Under the pieces are notes generated by a model. It searched no databases and had not been told where the DNA came from. It was given only the letters and a program-made list of their open reading frames with translations. Shown here piece by piece: positions 7,587-15,461 of a stretch of 64,000 nt of DNA. Within the stretch, counting starts at the first letter, position 1; every line of letters starts with the position of its first letter. This stretch comes from Kitasatospora sp044457565 (GTDB lineage: Bacteria; Actinomycetota; Actinomycetes; Streptomycetales; Streptomycetaceae): assembly GCF_044457565.1 (NCBI RefSeq), contig NZ_JBITGZ010000007.1, positions 248,001-312,000 of the forward strand, read 5' to 3'. Position numbers and translations under genes: made by a program.

Positions 7587-9077
7587 ATGAGAGTTCCTCG
7601 GATACGCCGGACCCGGATCGCGGTGGTGGGACTGACCCTCGCCACCGCCGGCGCGCTCGCGCTGCCGGCCGGCGCCGCCGTCGCTGCCGCCCCGGAGGCG
7701 GGGAGCACGACCGGTCCGCTGCTCAGCTACGTGGTCAACACCAAGGCCAACCACGGCCAGGTGCAGAAGACCGAGCGTGCGATCACCGCTCTCGGCGGCA
7801 CCGTGGTGTACTCCTACGAGCAGATCGGCGTCGTCATAGCCCGCTCGACGGACGCCCAGTTCGCCGCCAAGCTCCGGCTGGCCAAGGGCGTCGACTCGGT
7901 CGGGGCGAGCCGTACCAAGGGCCTCCCGCAGAGCGATGTCGAGACCACCATCGCCGCCTCCGCCCCGGCCGCCGCACCCACGGACGGCAGTGAGCCGCTG
8001 GAGGCCAACCAGTGGGACATGCGCCTGATCGGCGCCGACAAGGCGCACAAGCTGTCGCTCGGCAGCCGTGATGTGACCGTCGGCGTGCTGGACTCCGGGA
8101 TCGAGGCCACCCACGAGGACCTCGCGCCCAACGTGGATGCCTCACAGTCGGTGTCCTGCATCGAGGGCGGCAAGCCCAACACCGCCTGGCAGGCCTGGCA
8201 GCCGACCACCAGTGACCACGGCACGCACGTCGCCGGCACCATCGCCGCCGCCAAGAACGGCAAGGGGATCGTCGGCATCGCGCCGAACGTCAAGCTCGCA
8301 GCGGTCAAGGTCGTCGACGACGCCGGCTTCATCTACCCCGAGTACGCGGTCTGCGGCTTCGTCTGGGCCGGTCAGCACCACTTCAAGGTGACCAACAATA
8401 GCTACTACATCGACCCGTGGATGTTCAACTGCAAGAACGACCCGGACCAGGCGGCGATCACCACCGCCGTGCGCCGCGCCGTCGAGTTCTCGCAGCGCAA
8501 CGGTGTGCTGAACGTGGCCGCGGCGGGTAACGAGAACATCGACCTCGCTCACAAGACCACCGACGTCAGCAGCCCCGACGACACCACGCCGGCGCCCCGG
8601 CCGGTGACCAACGACTGCCTGTCGCTGCCGGCCGAGCTGCCGGGCGTCGTCGTCACCACCTCGGTGGGGTCCGACGGCGAGAAGTCGTACTACTCCAGCT
8701 ACGGCAAGGGCGTCGCGATCGTGGCCGCCCCCGGTGGTGACGCGCGGTACCAGACCCCGGCGACGCCGGACAAGAACGGCCGCATCCTGTCCACCGTCAC
8801 CGGCGGCGGGTACGGCTACAAGCAGGGCACCTCGATGGCCTCGCCGCACACCACCGGCGTGGTCGCGCTGCTGGCCAGCACCTTCCCGTGGGCGAGCCCG
8901 GACGAGCTGACCGAGATGCTGACCAGCCACGCCGAGTCGCACGCCTGCCCGACCGCGCCGTACAACCCGGGCGGGACCGGCGCGTGGACGGCCACCTGCG
9001 AGGGCGGCGAGAACGACAACGGCTTCTACGGCGCCGGCATCATCAACGCGCAGAAGGCGGTTCAGTGGTGGCGTTGA
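7587..9077 (+). CDS. Secreted S8 (subtilisin-like) serine protease
   Basis: A 496-residue preproprotein. The signal peptide is about residues 1-36 (RIRRTR, a hydrophobic core, AGAAVAAAP). An I9-like propeptide spans about 45-115. The mature S8 domain has the catalytic triad Asp169 (VTVGVLDSGIE), His211 (DHGTHVAG) and Ser416 (GTSMASPH), with the oxyanion Asn in the VAAAGNEN stretch. It is a secreted peptidase, self-activated by propeptide cleavage; the mature C-terminus has no extra domain. The start ATG 7587 follows a GGGAGG ribosome site. It is monocistronic, with a strong hairpin terminator after it. Confidence 0.95.
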   Translation: MRVPRIRRTRIAVVGLTLATAGALALPAGAAVAAAPEAGSTTGPLLSYVVNTKANHGQVQKTERAITALGGTVVYSYEQIGVVIARSTDAQFAAKLRLAKGVDSVGASRTKGLPQSDVETTIAASAPAAAPTDGSEPLEANQWDMRLIGADKAHKLSLGSRDVTVGVLDSGIEATHEDLAPNVDASQSVSCIEGGKPNTAWQAWQPTTSDHGTHVAGTIAAAKNGKGIVGIAPNVKLAAVKVVDDAGFIYPEYAVCGFVWAGQHHFKVTNNSYYIDPWMFNCKNDPDQAAITTAVRRAVEFSQRNGVLNVAAAGNENIDLAHKTTDVSSPDDTTPAPRPVTNDCLSLPAELPGVVVTTSVGSDGEKSYYSSYGKGVAIVAAPGGDARYQTPATPDKNGRILSTVTGGGYGYKQGTSMASPHTTGVVALLASTFPWASPDELTEMLTSHAESHACPTAPYNPGGTGAWTATCEGGENDNGFYGAGIINAQKAVQWWR

Positions 9078-9142
9078 GCCGGCGCCGCGCCGGCGGTCGG
9101 TCCAGCTGACGCGCCGACGTACCGACAGCCCGAGCCACCAGA

Positions 9143-9177
9143 GTGGGGGCCGGCCCCGAGTGGGGGCCGGCCCCCAC
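9143..9177 (+). terminator. Terminator of the subtilisin gene
   Basis: A perfect 13-bp stem (GTGGGGGCCGGCC against GGCCGGCCCCCAC). The sequence is also two direct copies of GAGTGGGGGCCGGCCCC, so alternative pairings exist. Confidence 0.75.
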
Positions 9178-9270
9178 CGGTGTTCGAGCACCCGCACCCG
9201 GGCGGGCGCGCCGGGCGGCTCCCGTGCGCCCGATGCCCGAGACAGGCCGCGGCGGAGCACCGGCCCGGCG

Positions 9271-10176
9271 TCAGCCGAAGTGCCCGCGCCCGTCGACCTC
9301 GACGGAGGGCTTCCCGTGCAGGTCGGGGACCTGCTGGAGCCAGGCCGGCCGCGCGGCCCGGGTGGCCGCGGCCCGCCGTTCGGCGGTCGCGCGCAGCTCG
9401 TCAGGGGTGGCGAAGCCGTCCGGCAGCCAGGCCGCCGAGGCGGCGGCGCGGGCCGCGAGATGGCCGACGTACGCCTCGCGCAGTTCGGCAACCGAGGAGA
9501 ACCCGGGCTCGTCCGCGAGCCACTCGTCCGGTACCAGCGCCAGCACCTCGCGCAGCAGCCCGGGGGTGACCAGGGGCGCGAGCCGGGAGTCGGCCTGCGC
9601 CACGTCCGGGCGGTATCCCCCGAGCGCGTGGTCGCTGAGGTCGTACCGCCTGGTGAGGGCCGATCCGGCCGCGGACCAGCGGTGGTGGAAGACCAGTGCG
9701 GCGCCGTTGTCGATCAGCCAGAGCCGGCCGTGCCAGACCATCAGGTTGGGGTTGCGCAGGGTGCGGTCGACATTGCCGGTCAGGGCGTCCAGCCACACCA
9801 CCCGGCCGGCCTCGACGGGGTCGACGTCGATCATCGCGGGCCTGAAGTCGCGGGCGCCGGGGAGCAGGTCCATCCCGAGGTTGAGGCCGCCGCTGGCCAG
9901 GAGGATGTCCTGGATCTCCCGGTCGGGCTCATGGGCCGCGACCGCCGGGTCGAAGTCGACCAGCACCAGCGGCGGCACCCGCAGCCCGAGCCGGCGCGCC
10001 AGTTCGCCGACGATCACCTCGGCCACCAGCGCCTTGCGGCCCTGGGCGGCGCCGGTGAACTTCACCACGTACGTCCCCAGGTCGTCGGTCTCCACGACGC
10101 CGGGCACCGAACCGCCGGCCCGGAGCGGGTCGAGGTAGCGGACTGCGGTCACCTGATCAAGCACACCGGCCACCAT
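9271..10176 (-). CDS. HipA-like kinase family protein
   Basis: A 301-residue protein resembling the short actinobacterial HipA-like family (HipA_2 type), not full HipA toxins. Visible kinase features are GTYVVKFTGAAQGRKAL (nucleotide-binding Lys), a catalytic-loop-like DALTGNVDRTLRNPNLM and a metal-binding IDNGAAL. There is no HipB partner, and the DUF3037 gene that I recall often accompanying this family is absent. The start ATG 10176 (MVAGVLDQ) is the first of the frame. It converges on the protease gene and diverges from an SRPBCC gene. The substrate is unknown; a toxin role is not supported without an antitoxin. Confidence 0.8.
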   Translation of the reverse strand: MVAGVLDQVTAVRYLDPLRAGGSVPGVVETDDLGTYVVKFTGAAQGRKALVAEVIVGELARRLGLRVPPLVLVDFDPAVAAHEPDREIQDILLASGGLNLGMDLLPGARDFRPAMIDVDPVEAGRVVWLDALTGNVDRTLRNPNLMVWHGRLWLIDNGAALVFHHRWSAAGSALTRRYDLSDHALGGYRPDVAQADSRLAPLVTPGLLREVLALVPDEWLADEPGFSSVAELREAYVGHLAARAAASAAWLPDGFATPDELRATAERRAAATRAARPAWLQQVPDLHGKPSVEVDGRGHFG

Positions 10177-10347
10177 AGCGCGGCGCCCCGCACCGACCGC
10201 GAATGGATTTCACGCCGTTCGGCGCACCCGGGCGGCGCCGCTCGTCACGGCGCGCCACGCCCCGCGGTCGCGCCCTGGTTTGGTACCCGGCCCGGGCGGT
10301 GGTTGGCTTGCCGGAGCAAGCGAAGTCGAGCCGAGGAGAGCATGGTC

Positions 10348-10788
10348 ATGGGACAGGTGTACGCCACCACCGAGCGGGTCTACGAGGCCGCACCCGAGCG
10401 GGTCTACGAGGTGCTCGCCGACTACCGGGTGACCCGCCCGAAGCTGCTGCCCGCCCAGTACAGCGAGTACGAGGTGCGGGCCGGCGGCACGGGTGCGGGC
10501 ACCCAGGTGCACTGGCGGCTCCAGGCCACCGAGAAGCGGGTTCGGGACTGCCTGTTCACCGTCTCCGCGCCGAGCCCGGACAAGCTGGTGGAGACGGACG
10601 CCAACTCCTCCATGGTGATCACCTGGACGGTCGCCGCGGCCGGCGAGGGAGGCACCCGGGTGACGGTGGAGACCACCTGGAAGGGCGCGGGCGGCATCGG
10701 CGGCTTCTTCGAGCGCACCTTCGCCCCGAAGGGCCTGAACCGCATCCACGACGAGGTGCTCGCCCGCCTCGCCGACGAGGTGCGCTGA
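10348..10788 (+). CDS. SRPBCC (START-like) family protein
   Basis: A 146-residue polyketide-cyclase/START-like fold protein of typical size (TTERVYEAAPERVYEVLADY at the start, GFFERTFAPKGLNRIHDEVLARL at the end). Such proteins bind hydrophobic ligands in one cavity; the ligand is not predictable. Two in-frame ATGs exist. The one at 10348 (MGQVYATTE) is 9 nt from GAGGAG and is preferred over 10342, which is 3 nt away. The stop region is repeated downstream (10784-10860). Confidence 0.86.
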   Translation: MGQVYATTERVYEAAPERVYEVLADYRVTRPKLLPAQYSEYEVRAGGTGAGTQVHWRLQATEKRVRDCLFTVSAPSPDKLVETDANSSMVITWTVAAAGEGGTRVTVETTWKGAGGIGGFFERTFAPKGLNRIHDEVLARLADEVR

Positions 10789-10860
10789 ACCGGCGCGCCC
10801 AGAGTCGAAGCACGCTGAGCCGGCGACGCGCCCGAACCGAAGCATGCTGAGCCGGACGCC
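10784..10860 (+). repeat. Imperfect tandem repeat of the SRPBCC 3' end
   Basis: GCTGARCCGGCG followed by GCGCCC...CGAAGCAY occurs three times, with GCTGA at 10784, 10814 and 10846. The first copy contains the SRPBCC stop codon. The third copy runs into a triple ACGCCCGGG repeat. Confidence 0.7.
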
Positions 10861-10984
10861 CGGGACGCCCGGGACGCCCGGGGATCCGGGGAACCGGGAG
10901 CCGGGCGTGCGGGCCCCGCGCGGACCCGGACCGCGCCCGCCCCCGGGCCGGCCCCGCCGGGAACGTGCTTACGACCGCACCGGA

Positions 10985-11014
10985 CACCCGTACGGCTTGC
11001 GCGCCGTACGGGTG
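10985..11014 (+). terminator. Hairpin between the SRPBCC gene and the first glycosyltransferase
   Basis: CACCCGTACGG and CCGTACGGGTG form a perfect 11-bp stem around an 8-nt loop. Confidence 0.6.
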
Positions 11015-11079
11015 GCGGCCCGCCACCTGCGGGTGACAGCGGCCGTCCCGGCCGTCGGCCCGAGCCTAGGCTCACCGCC

Positions 11080-12240
11080 GTGCATATGACGATCCTTCAC
11101 ATCGCCCAGCCCGTCGACGGCGGAGTCGCCCGCGTGGTCGTCGACCTGGTCCGGGGGCAGCGCGAGGCCGGCTACCGGGTGCTGGTGGCCTGCCCGCAGC
11201 GAGGCCGGCTGGCAGCCGAGGCCGCCGCCGCGGGCGCGCTGGTCCAGGACTGGCCCGCCCGCCGCTCACCCGGCCCCGCCACCGCCGTGGAGGCCTGGCG
11301 GCTGCGCCGGATCGTCCGGGCGGCGGGGCCCGACGTCCTCCACCTGCACAGCGCCAAGGCCGGGTTGGCCGGGCGGCTGGCGGTGCGCGGGGCCGTCCCG
11401 ACCGTGTTCCAGCCGCACGCCTGGTCGTTCGCCGCCGTCGAGGGCCCGCTCACCGCCGCCACCCTGCGCTGGGAGCGGTACGCGGCGCGCTGGGCGCACC
11501 GGGTGCTCTGCGTCAGCGACCAGGAGCGCAGGGACGGCGAGGCGGCCGGGATCGCCGCCGAGTGGGCCGTCGTCCCCAACGGGGTGGACGTACGGCACTA
11601 CGCGCCCGCCGAGCGGCGCGCCGCCCGGATGTCGCTCGGCCTGGACCTGGACGCCCCGCTGGCGGTCTGCGTGGGCCGGCTCTGCCGCCAGAAGGGCCAG
11701 GACGTGCTGCTCGCCGCCTGGCCCGAGGTGCTGCGCGCGGTGCCCGCCGCCCGGCTGGCGCTGGTCGGCGGCGGACCGGACGAGGCCGCGCTGGCCACCG
11801 CCGTACGGGAGTTGGCGGATCCGGGCCGGGTGCGGCTGGCGGGGGACGTGCCGGACCCGCGACCGTGGCTGGCGGCGGCGGACCTGGTGGTGCTGCCCTC
11901 CCGCTGGGAGGGGATGGCGCTGGCGCCGCTGGAGGCGATGGCGGCGGGCCGGCCGGTGCTGCTGACCGACGTCCCCGGTGCGCGGGAGTGCCTGCCGTCG
12001 GCCGAGCACGCGCGCGGCCTGGTGCCGCCGCAGGACGTACCCGCGCTGGCGGGCCGGATCGCCGAGGCGCTGGCGGATCCGATCGAGTGCGGGCGGCGCG
12101 GGGCACTGGCCAGGGAGCACGTGGTGGCGCGGCATGACGTGCGGTCCGTGGTGGAGCGGGTGGACGCGCTCTATCGAACACTGCTGCGGGCCGACCCGGC
12201 CGCCGGGCGGGGGAGTGCCCGTGTCCCTGAGCGGATCTGA
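11080..12240 (+). CDS. GT4-family glycosyltransferase
   Basis: A 386-residue GT-B glycosyltransferase. The N-terminal half carries the acceptor-side motif (HIAQPVDGGVARVVVDLV), DVLHLHSAKAGLAGRL and VVPNGVD. The C-terminal Rossmann half has VGRLCRQKGQDVLL, LVGGGPDE and the nucleotide-sugar E-x7-E motif (PSRWEGMALAPLEAMAAG). It adds one sugar from an NDP-sugar to a lipid-linked acceptor on the cytoplasmic side. The start is GTG 11080 or ATG 11086; no ribosome site is seen and a CCTAGGCT element lies just upstream, so a leaderless message is likely. It precedes the exopolysaccharide operon and points the same way. Confidence 0.92.
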   Translation: MHMTILHIAQPVDGGVARVVVDLVRGQREAGYRVLVACPQRGRLAAEAAAAGALVQDWPARRSPGPATAVEAWRLRRIVRAAGPDVLHLHSAKAGLAGRLAVRGAVPTVFQPHAWSFAAVEGPLTAATLRWERYAARWAHRVLCVSDQERRDGEAAGIAAEWAVVPNGVDVRHYAPAERRAARMSLGLDLDAPLAVCVGRLCRQKGQDVLLAAWPEVLRAVPAARLALVGGGPDEAALATAVRELADPGRVRLAGDVPDPRPWLAAADLVVLPSRWEGMALAPLEAMAAGRPVLLTDVPGARECLPSAEHARGLVPPQDVPALAGRIAEALADPIECGRRGALAREHVVARHDVRSVVERVDALYRTLLRADPAAGRGSARVPERI

Positions 12241-12571
12241 TCGTTTCACATGCCGTGAATGCTCGCCACGAAGGTGCCGCCGTATTCGCATCTCAACCGG
12301 ATAGGACGAGGCTTCAAGCCGGAAGTTCCTATTCGTGGATGGGTGGAATGAAATGGCGAGTCAGCTGCCGGAATTCAAACCGACGTTCGGTGCCGCCTGA
12401 TTTCGACTGCTTCGTTCCTCTCGGCATTGTCGATTTGCGGAAATTGTCGAACGTTGAGTGCGGCAGCAGGTGCCACCTGGACCGCGTCCGCCGGGCCGGG
12501 CGGCCCGCTCCGGCACACCCGGGGCCGGACCCCCGTCAACACGGGCACACAGCAGGGGAGTTCGTGCGCTG
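12241..12571 (+). promoter_or_regulatory. Lower-GC leader region of the exopolysaccharide operon (331 bp)
   Basis: No convincing gene. 12245-12455 is markedly less GC-rich than the flanks, as for a promoter or regulator-binding region. ATTGTCGA occurs twice (around 12427 and 12443). CGTTGA at 12452-12457 equals the -10 hexamer of sigma-BldN promoters, but no CGTAAC-like -35 lies at the right distance, so this is weak. GGGGAG at 12555-12560 serves the next gene. Confidence 0.45.
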
Positions 12572-14098
12572 ATGACCATTGACCACGAGAGCGTGCCGTA
12601 CCCGGGGCGGCCCCTGCCCAGCGGTCGGCGACAGGCCACCGGTCTGCTGGACCGTCCGGCGGGTGCGGCGCAGGCCCGCTCGGCCCCGCCGATCGGCCGC
12701 CACCGCCGACCGCTCCGCTCCCGGGCCGTGCTGCCCGCCGCGCTGGTCACCGTCGACGTCCTCGCACTGTGCGCCGCCGCTCTGGTCTGCTCGACCACCC
12801 TCGGGGCCGCGGGCCGGGCCCACCCCACGCTCGGCGTCGCCGGGCTGCTGCCGCTGCTGCTCGCCCTCAACCTGGCCGGCGGCCTCTACCGCACCCGCCT
12901 CACCCTCTCGGCGCTCGACGAGCTCCCCGCCCTCGCCGTCCGGGCCGTCGTCGCCACCGCCTTCGCCGTCACCCTCTCCGGCGCGCTCGACGGCCGCTGG
13001 CCCGACTGCGGCCCGGCCGGCCCGCGCCGCCTGGTGCTGCTGGTCACGGGCTTCCTGCTGGCCGCCGGCTGCGGCCGCGCCCTGGCCTACCACCTGCTGC
13101 GCCGGGCCCGCAGCCGCCGCCCCAGCCCCGTCCTCGTCCTCGGCGCCGGCCACCTCGGCCAGCGGGTCGCCGCCGCCCTGGCGGAGCGCCGTGAGTACGG
13201 TATGCGCCCGGTCGGCTTCGTCGACCCGGACCCGGTGCTGCTCGCCGAGAACACCAAGCTGCCCGTCCTCGGCGGCCGTGAGGTCCTCGAACGGGCCGTG
13301 CGCCGGCACCGCGTCCACCACGTCATCGCCACCGCCGGCGCCGCCGACGAGAGCGAGACCGCCGCCGCCCTGCGCGACGCCGCCCGGCTCGGCTGCCAGG
13401 TCTGGCTGGTGCCCGCCCTGCGCGAGTACGGCTCCCTGGACGCCGCCCGCCGGGCCGGCGGCGGCGACCACCTCTGGGGCTTCCCCTGCCTGCGGATCGG
13501 CCGCCCCGCCATGCACCGCCACGGCTGGGCCGTCAAGCGCGCCCTCGACATCACCGCCGCCTCGCTCGGCCTGCTCGCGCTGGCCCCCGTGCTCGGCGCC
13601 TGCGCCCTGGCCGTGCGCTTCGACACCGGCCCCGGCGTCCTGTTCCGCCAGCAGCGCACCGGACTGGACGGCCGGGTCTTCACCGTCCTCAAGTTCCGCA
13701 CCCTGCGCCCCAGCAACGAGCACGAGTCGGCCACCCGCTGGAACATCTCCCAGGACCACCGGATGGGCGCCGTCGGCAGGCTGCTGCGCCGCAGCTCTCT
13801 GGACGAGCTTCCGCAGCTGTGGAACGTCCTGCGCGGCGACATGAGCCTGGTCGGCCCCCGCCCCGAACGCCCCTACTTCGTGATGCGCTTCGGCCAGGCC
13901 TACCCCGAGTACGCCGACCGCCACCGCGTCCCTGTCGGGCTCACCGGCCTCGCCCAGGTCAACGGGCTGCGCGGGGACACCTCCATCGAGGACCGGGCCC
14001 GCTTCGACAACCGCTACATCGAGAGCTGGGGCCTCTGGCAGGACGTCAAGATCCTGTTCCGCACCGCGGCCCTGATGCTCCACCCGGACGGGAGCTGA
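12572..14098 (+). CDS. Polyprenyl glycosylphosphotransferase (exopolysaccharide initiating enzyme)
   Basis: A 508-residue PglC/WbaP-like enzyme. About 60 residues of basic N-terminus are followed by hydrophobic segments (about 55-180), a CoA-binding-like Rossmann domain (VLVLGAGHLGQRVAAAL, about 190-300) and the catalytic sugar-transferase domain (about 318-508) with KRALDITAASLGL, VLKFRTL, RRSSLDELPQLWNVLRGDMS and LVGPRPERP. It transfers sugar-1-phosphate to undecaprenyl phosphate, the first step of repeat-unit assembly. ATG 12572 has GGGGAG 11 nt upstream. The next gene begins 4 bp after the stop. Confidence 0.94.
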   Translation: MTIDHESVPYPGRPLPSGRRQATGLLDRPAGAAQARSAPPIGRHRRPLRSRAVLPAALVTVDVLALCAAALVCSTTLGAAGRAHPTLGVAGLLPLLLALNLAGGLYRTRLTLSALDELPALAVRAVVATAFAVTLSGALDGRWPDCGPAGPRRLVLLVTGFLLAAGCGRALAYHLLRRARSRRPSPVLVLGAGHLGQRVAAALAERREYGMRPVGFVDPDPVLLAENTKLPVLGGREVLERAVRRHRVHHVIATAGAADESETAAALRDAARLGCQVWLVPALREYGSLDAARRAGGGDHLWGFPCLRIGRPAMHRHGWAVKRALDITAASLGLLALAPVLGACALAVRFDTGPGVLFRQQRTGLDGRVFTVLKFRTLRPSNEHESATRWNISQDHRMGAVGRLLRRSSLDELPQLWNVLRGDMSLVGPRPERPYFVMRFGQAYPEYADRHRVPVGLTGLAQVNGLRGDTSIEDRARFDNRYIESWGLWQDVKILFRTAALMLHPDGS

Positions 14099-14102
14099 CC
14101 GC

Positions 14103-15461
14103 ATGGCCCTCACCCTCGGCGCCCCACCCCGGACGGCGCCCGAGTTACGCCGGCCAGCGGCGCTGCTGCTCGCCCGGCCCAGCCTGCTCGCCGCCGCCAC
14201 CGTGCTGCTGGTGTGCGTGCCGACCGGCGACAAGGACGTCACCGCCGCCGTCCACGTCACCGCCGCCGACCTCGCCTCGCTGGCGCTGGTCGCGCTGACC
14301 GCCCTGGACCTGCTGCGCGGCCGCACCCCCGCGCTGAGCCGCACCGCCTGCACCCTGTTCGGCGCGATCGTGCTCGCCGCCGCCGTGGCCACCATCGGCT
14401 CGATCGACCCGGCCACCAGCCTGACCGGCTTCGTCCGGCTCACCCAGGTCTTCGTCCTCGTCCCCGCCGGCGTGCTCTGCGCCCTGCGCGACCGCACCGA
14501 CCTGCGGCTGACCCTCGGCGCCTTCGTCACCGCCGGCCTGATCCAGGGCGTGGTCGGCGCCCACCAGTACCTCACCAGGACGGGCGCCTCCTACATCGGA
14601 CAGCCGATCAGAGCCGTCGGCACCTTCGGCGCCCTGGACATCATGGCGATGTCCACCGTCGTCAGCTTCGGCCTGCTCTCCGCCCTCGCCCTGGCGCTGG
14701 CCGAACGCGGCCCCACCGGCGACCGGCGACTGCGGCTCGCCATGTACGGCGCCGCCGCGTTCCTGGCCTTCCCGCTGGCGGTCTCCTTCAGCCGGGGCAG
14801 CTGGATCGCCACCGGTGTCGCCGCCACCGTGCTGCTGCTGCGCACCGACGCCCGGCTCGCCGTCCGCAGCGCCGTGCTCGCGCTGGCCGCCGCCGTGGTC
14901 CTGGTCGGCGGCCTCGGCCTCGGCGCCTCCGGCGTCACCAAGCGGCTGAGCAGCATCGGCTCCGTCTCCGCCGCCCCCGACCAGTCGGTCAGCGACCGCT
15001 ACGACCTCTGGGCCACCGCCGGGCGGATCTGGCAGGACCACCCGGTCAGCGGGGCCGGCCCCAAGGCCTTCCAGCAACTGCGCGACAGTCACGCGCCGCT
15101 GCGGCTCTCCTCCGGCAGCGACGCCGCCGACGCCACCATCGGCTTCCGGCGCGAACCGCTGCTCTCCCCGCACAACATGTACTTCCTGGTGCTCAGCGAG
15201 CAGGGCCTGATCGGGATGATCGCCTACGCGGCGCTCTTCATCGGCCTGCTGCTCGGCTGCCTGCGCCGCGCCCGCGGCACCGGGCTGGCCGCGCTCGCGC
15301 TGCTCACCTGGGTGATGGTCGACTTCCTGTACGCCGACATCGGCGGCACCACCACGGTGCTGACCTCCATCGTGCTCGGCCTCGCCGCCCGCTCGGCGCT
15401 GCCCGCCGGGCCGGGCGCCGGGCCCGCCGCCGCCGTGGCCCCGGGGGCCGGCGCGTCATGA
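14103..15461 (+). CDS. O-antigen ligase/polymerase (Wzy-like) membrane protein
   Basis: A 452-residue polytopic protein with about ten hydrophobic segments. A large loop near residues 290-360 contains YDLWATAGRIWQDHPVSGAGPKAFQ and SPHNMYFLVLSEQGLIG, typical of the Wzy_C (O-antigen ligase) family; the His in SPHN is the conserved one. In this setting it most likely polymerises lipid-linked repeat units outside the membrane. Its stop overlaps the next start as ATGA (15458-15461). Confidence 0.88.
   Translation: MALTLGAPPRTAPELRRPAALLLARPSLLAAATVLLVCVPTGDKDVTAAVHVTAADLASLALVALTALDLLRGRTPALSRTACTLFGAIVLAAAVATIGSIDPATSLTGFVRLTQVFVLVPAGVLCALRDRTDLRLTLGAFVTAGLIQGVVGAHQYLTRTGASYIGQPIRAVGTFGALDIMAMSTVVSFGLLSALALALAERGPTGDRRLRLAMYGAAAFLAFPLAVSFSRGSWIATGVAATVLLLRTDARLAVRSAVLALAAAVVLVGGLGLGASGVTKRLSSIGSVSAAPDQSVSDRYDLWATAGRIWQDHPVSGAGPKAFQQLRDSHAPLRLSSGSDAADATIGFRREPLLSPHNMYFLVLSEQGLIGMIAYAALFIGLLLGCLRRARGTGLAALALLTWVMVDFLYADIGGTTTVLTSIVLGLAARSALPAGPGAGPAAAVAPGAGAS

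Noticed and set aside
9271..10176. HipAB toxin-antitoxin system
   Set aside because: No antitoxin gene is adjacent, and the protein is of the short HipA-like kinase type.
12452..12457. Sigma-BldN promoter (CGTTGA)
   Set aside because: The -35 position at 16-nt spacing reads TCGATT, unlike CGTAAC, so only half of the promoter fits.
12255..12572. A 105-codon ORF before the exopolysaccharide operon
   Set aside because: Codon use is not that of this genome, no ribosome site, and it runs into the next start; the region looks regulatory.
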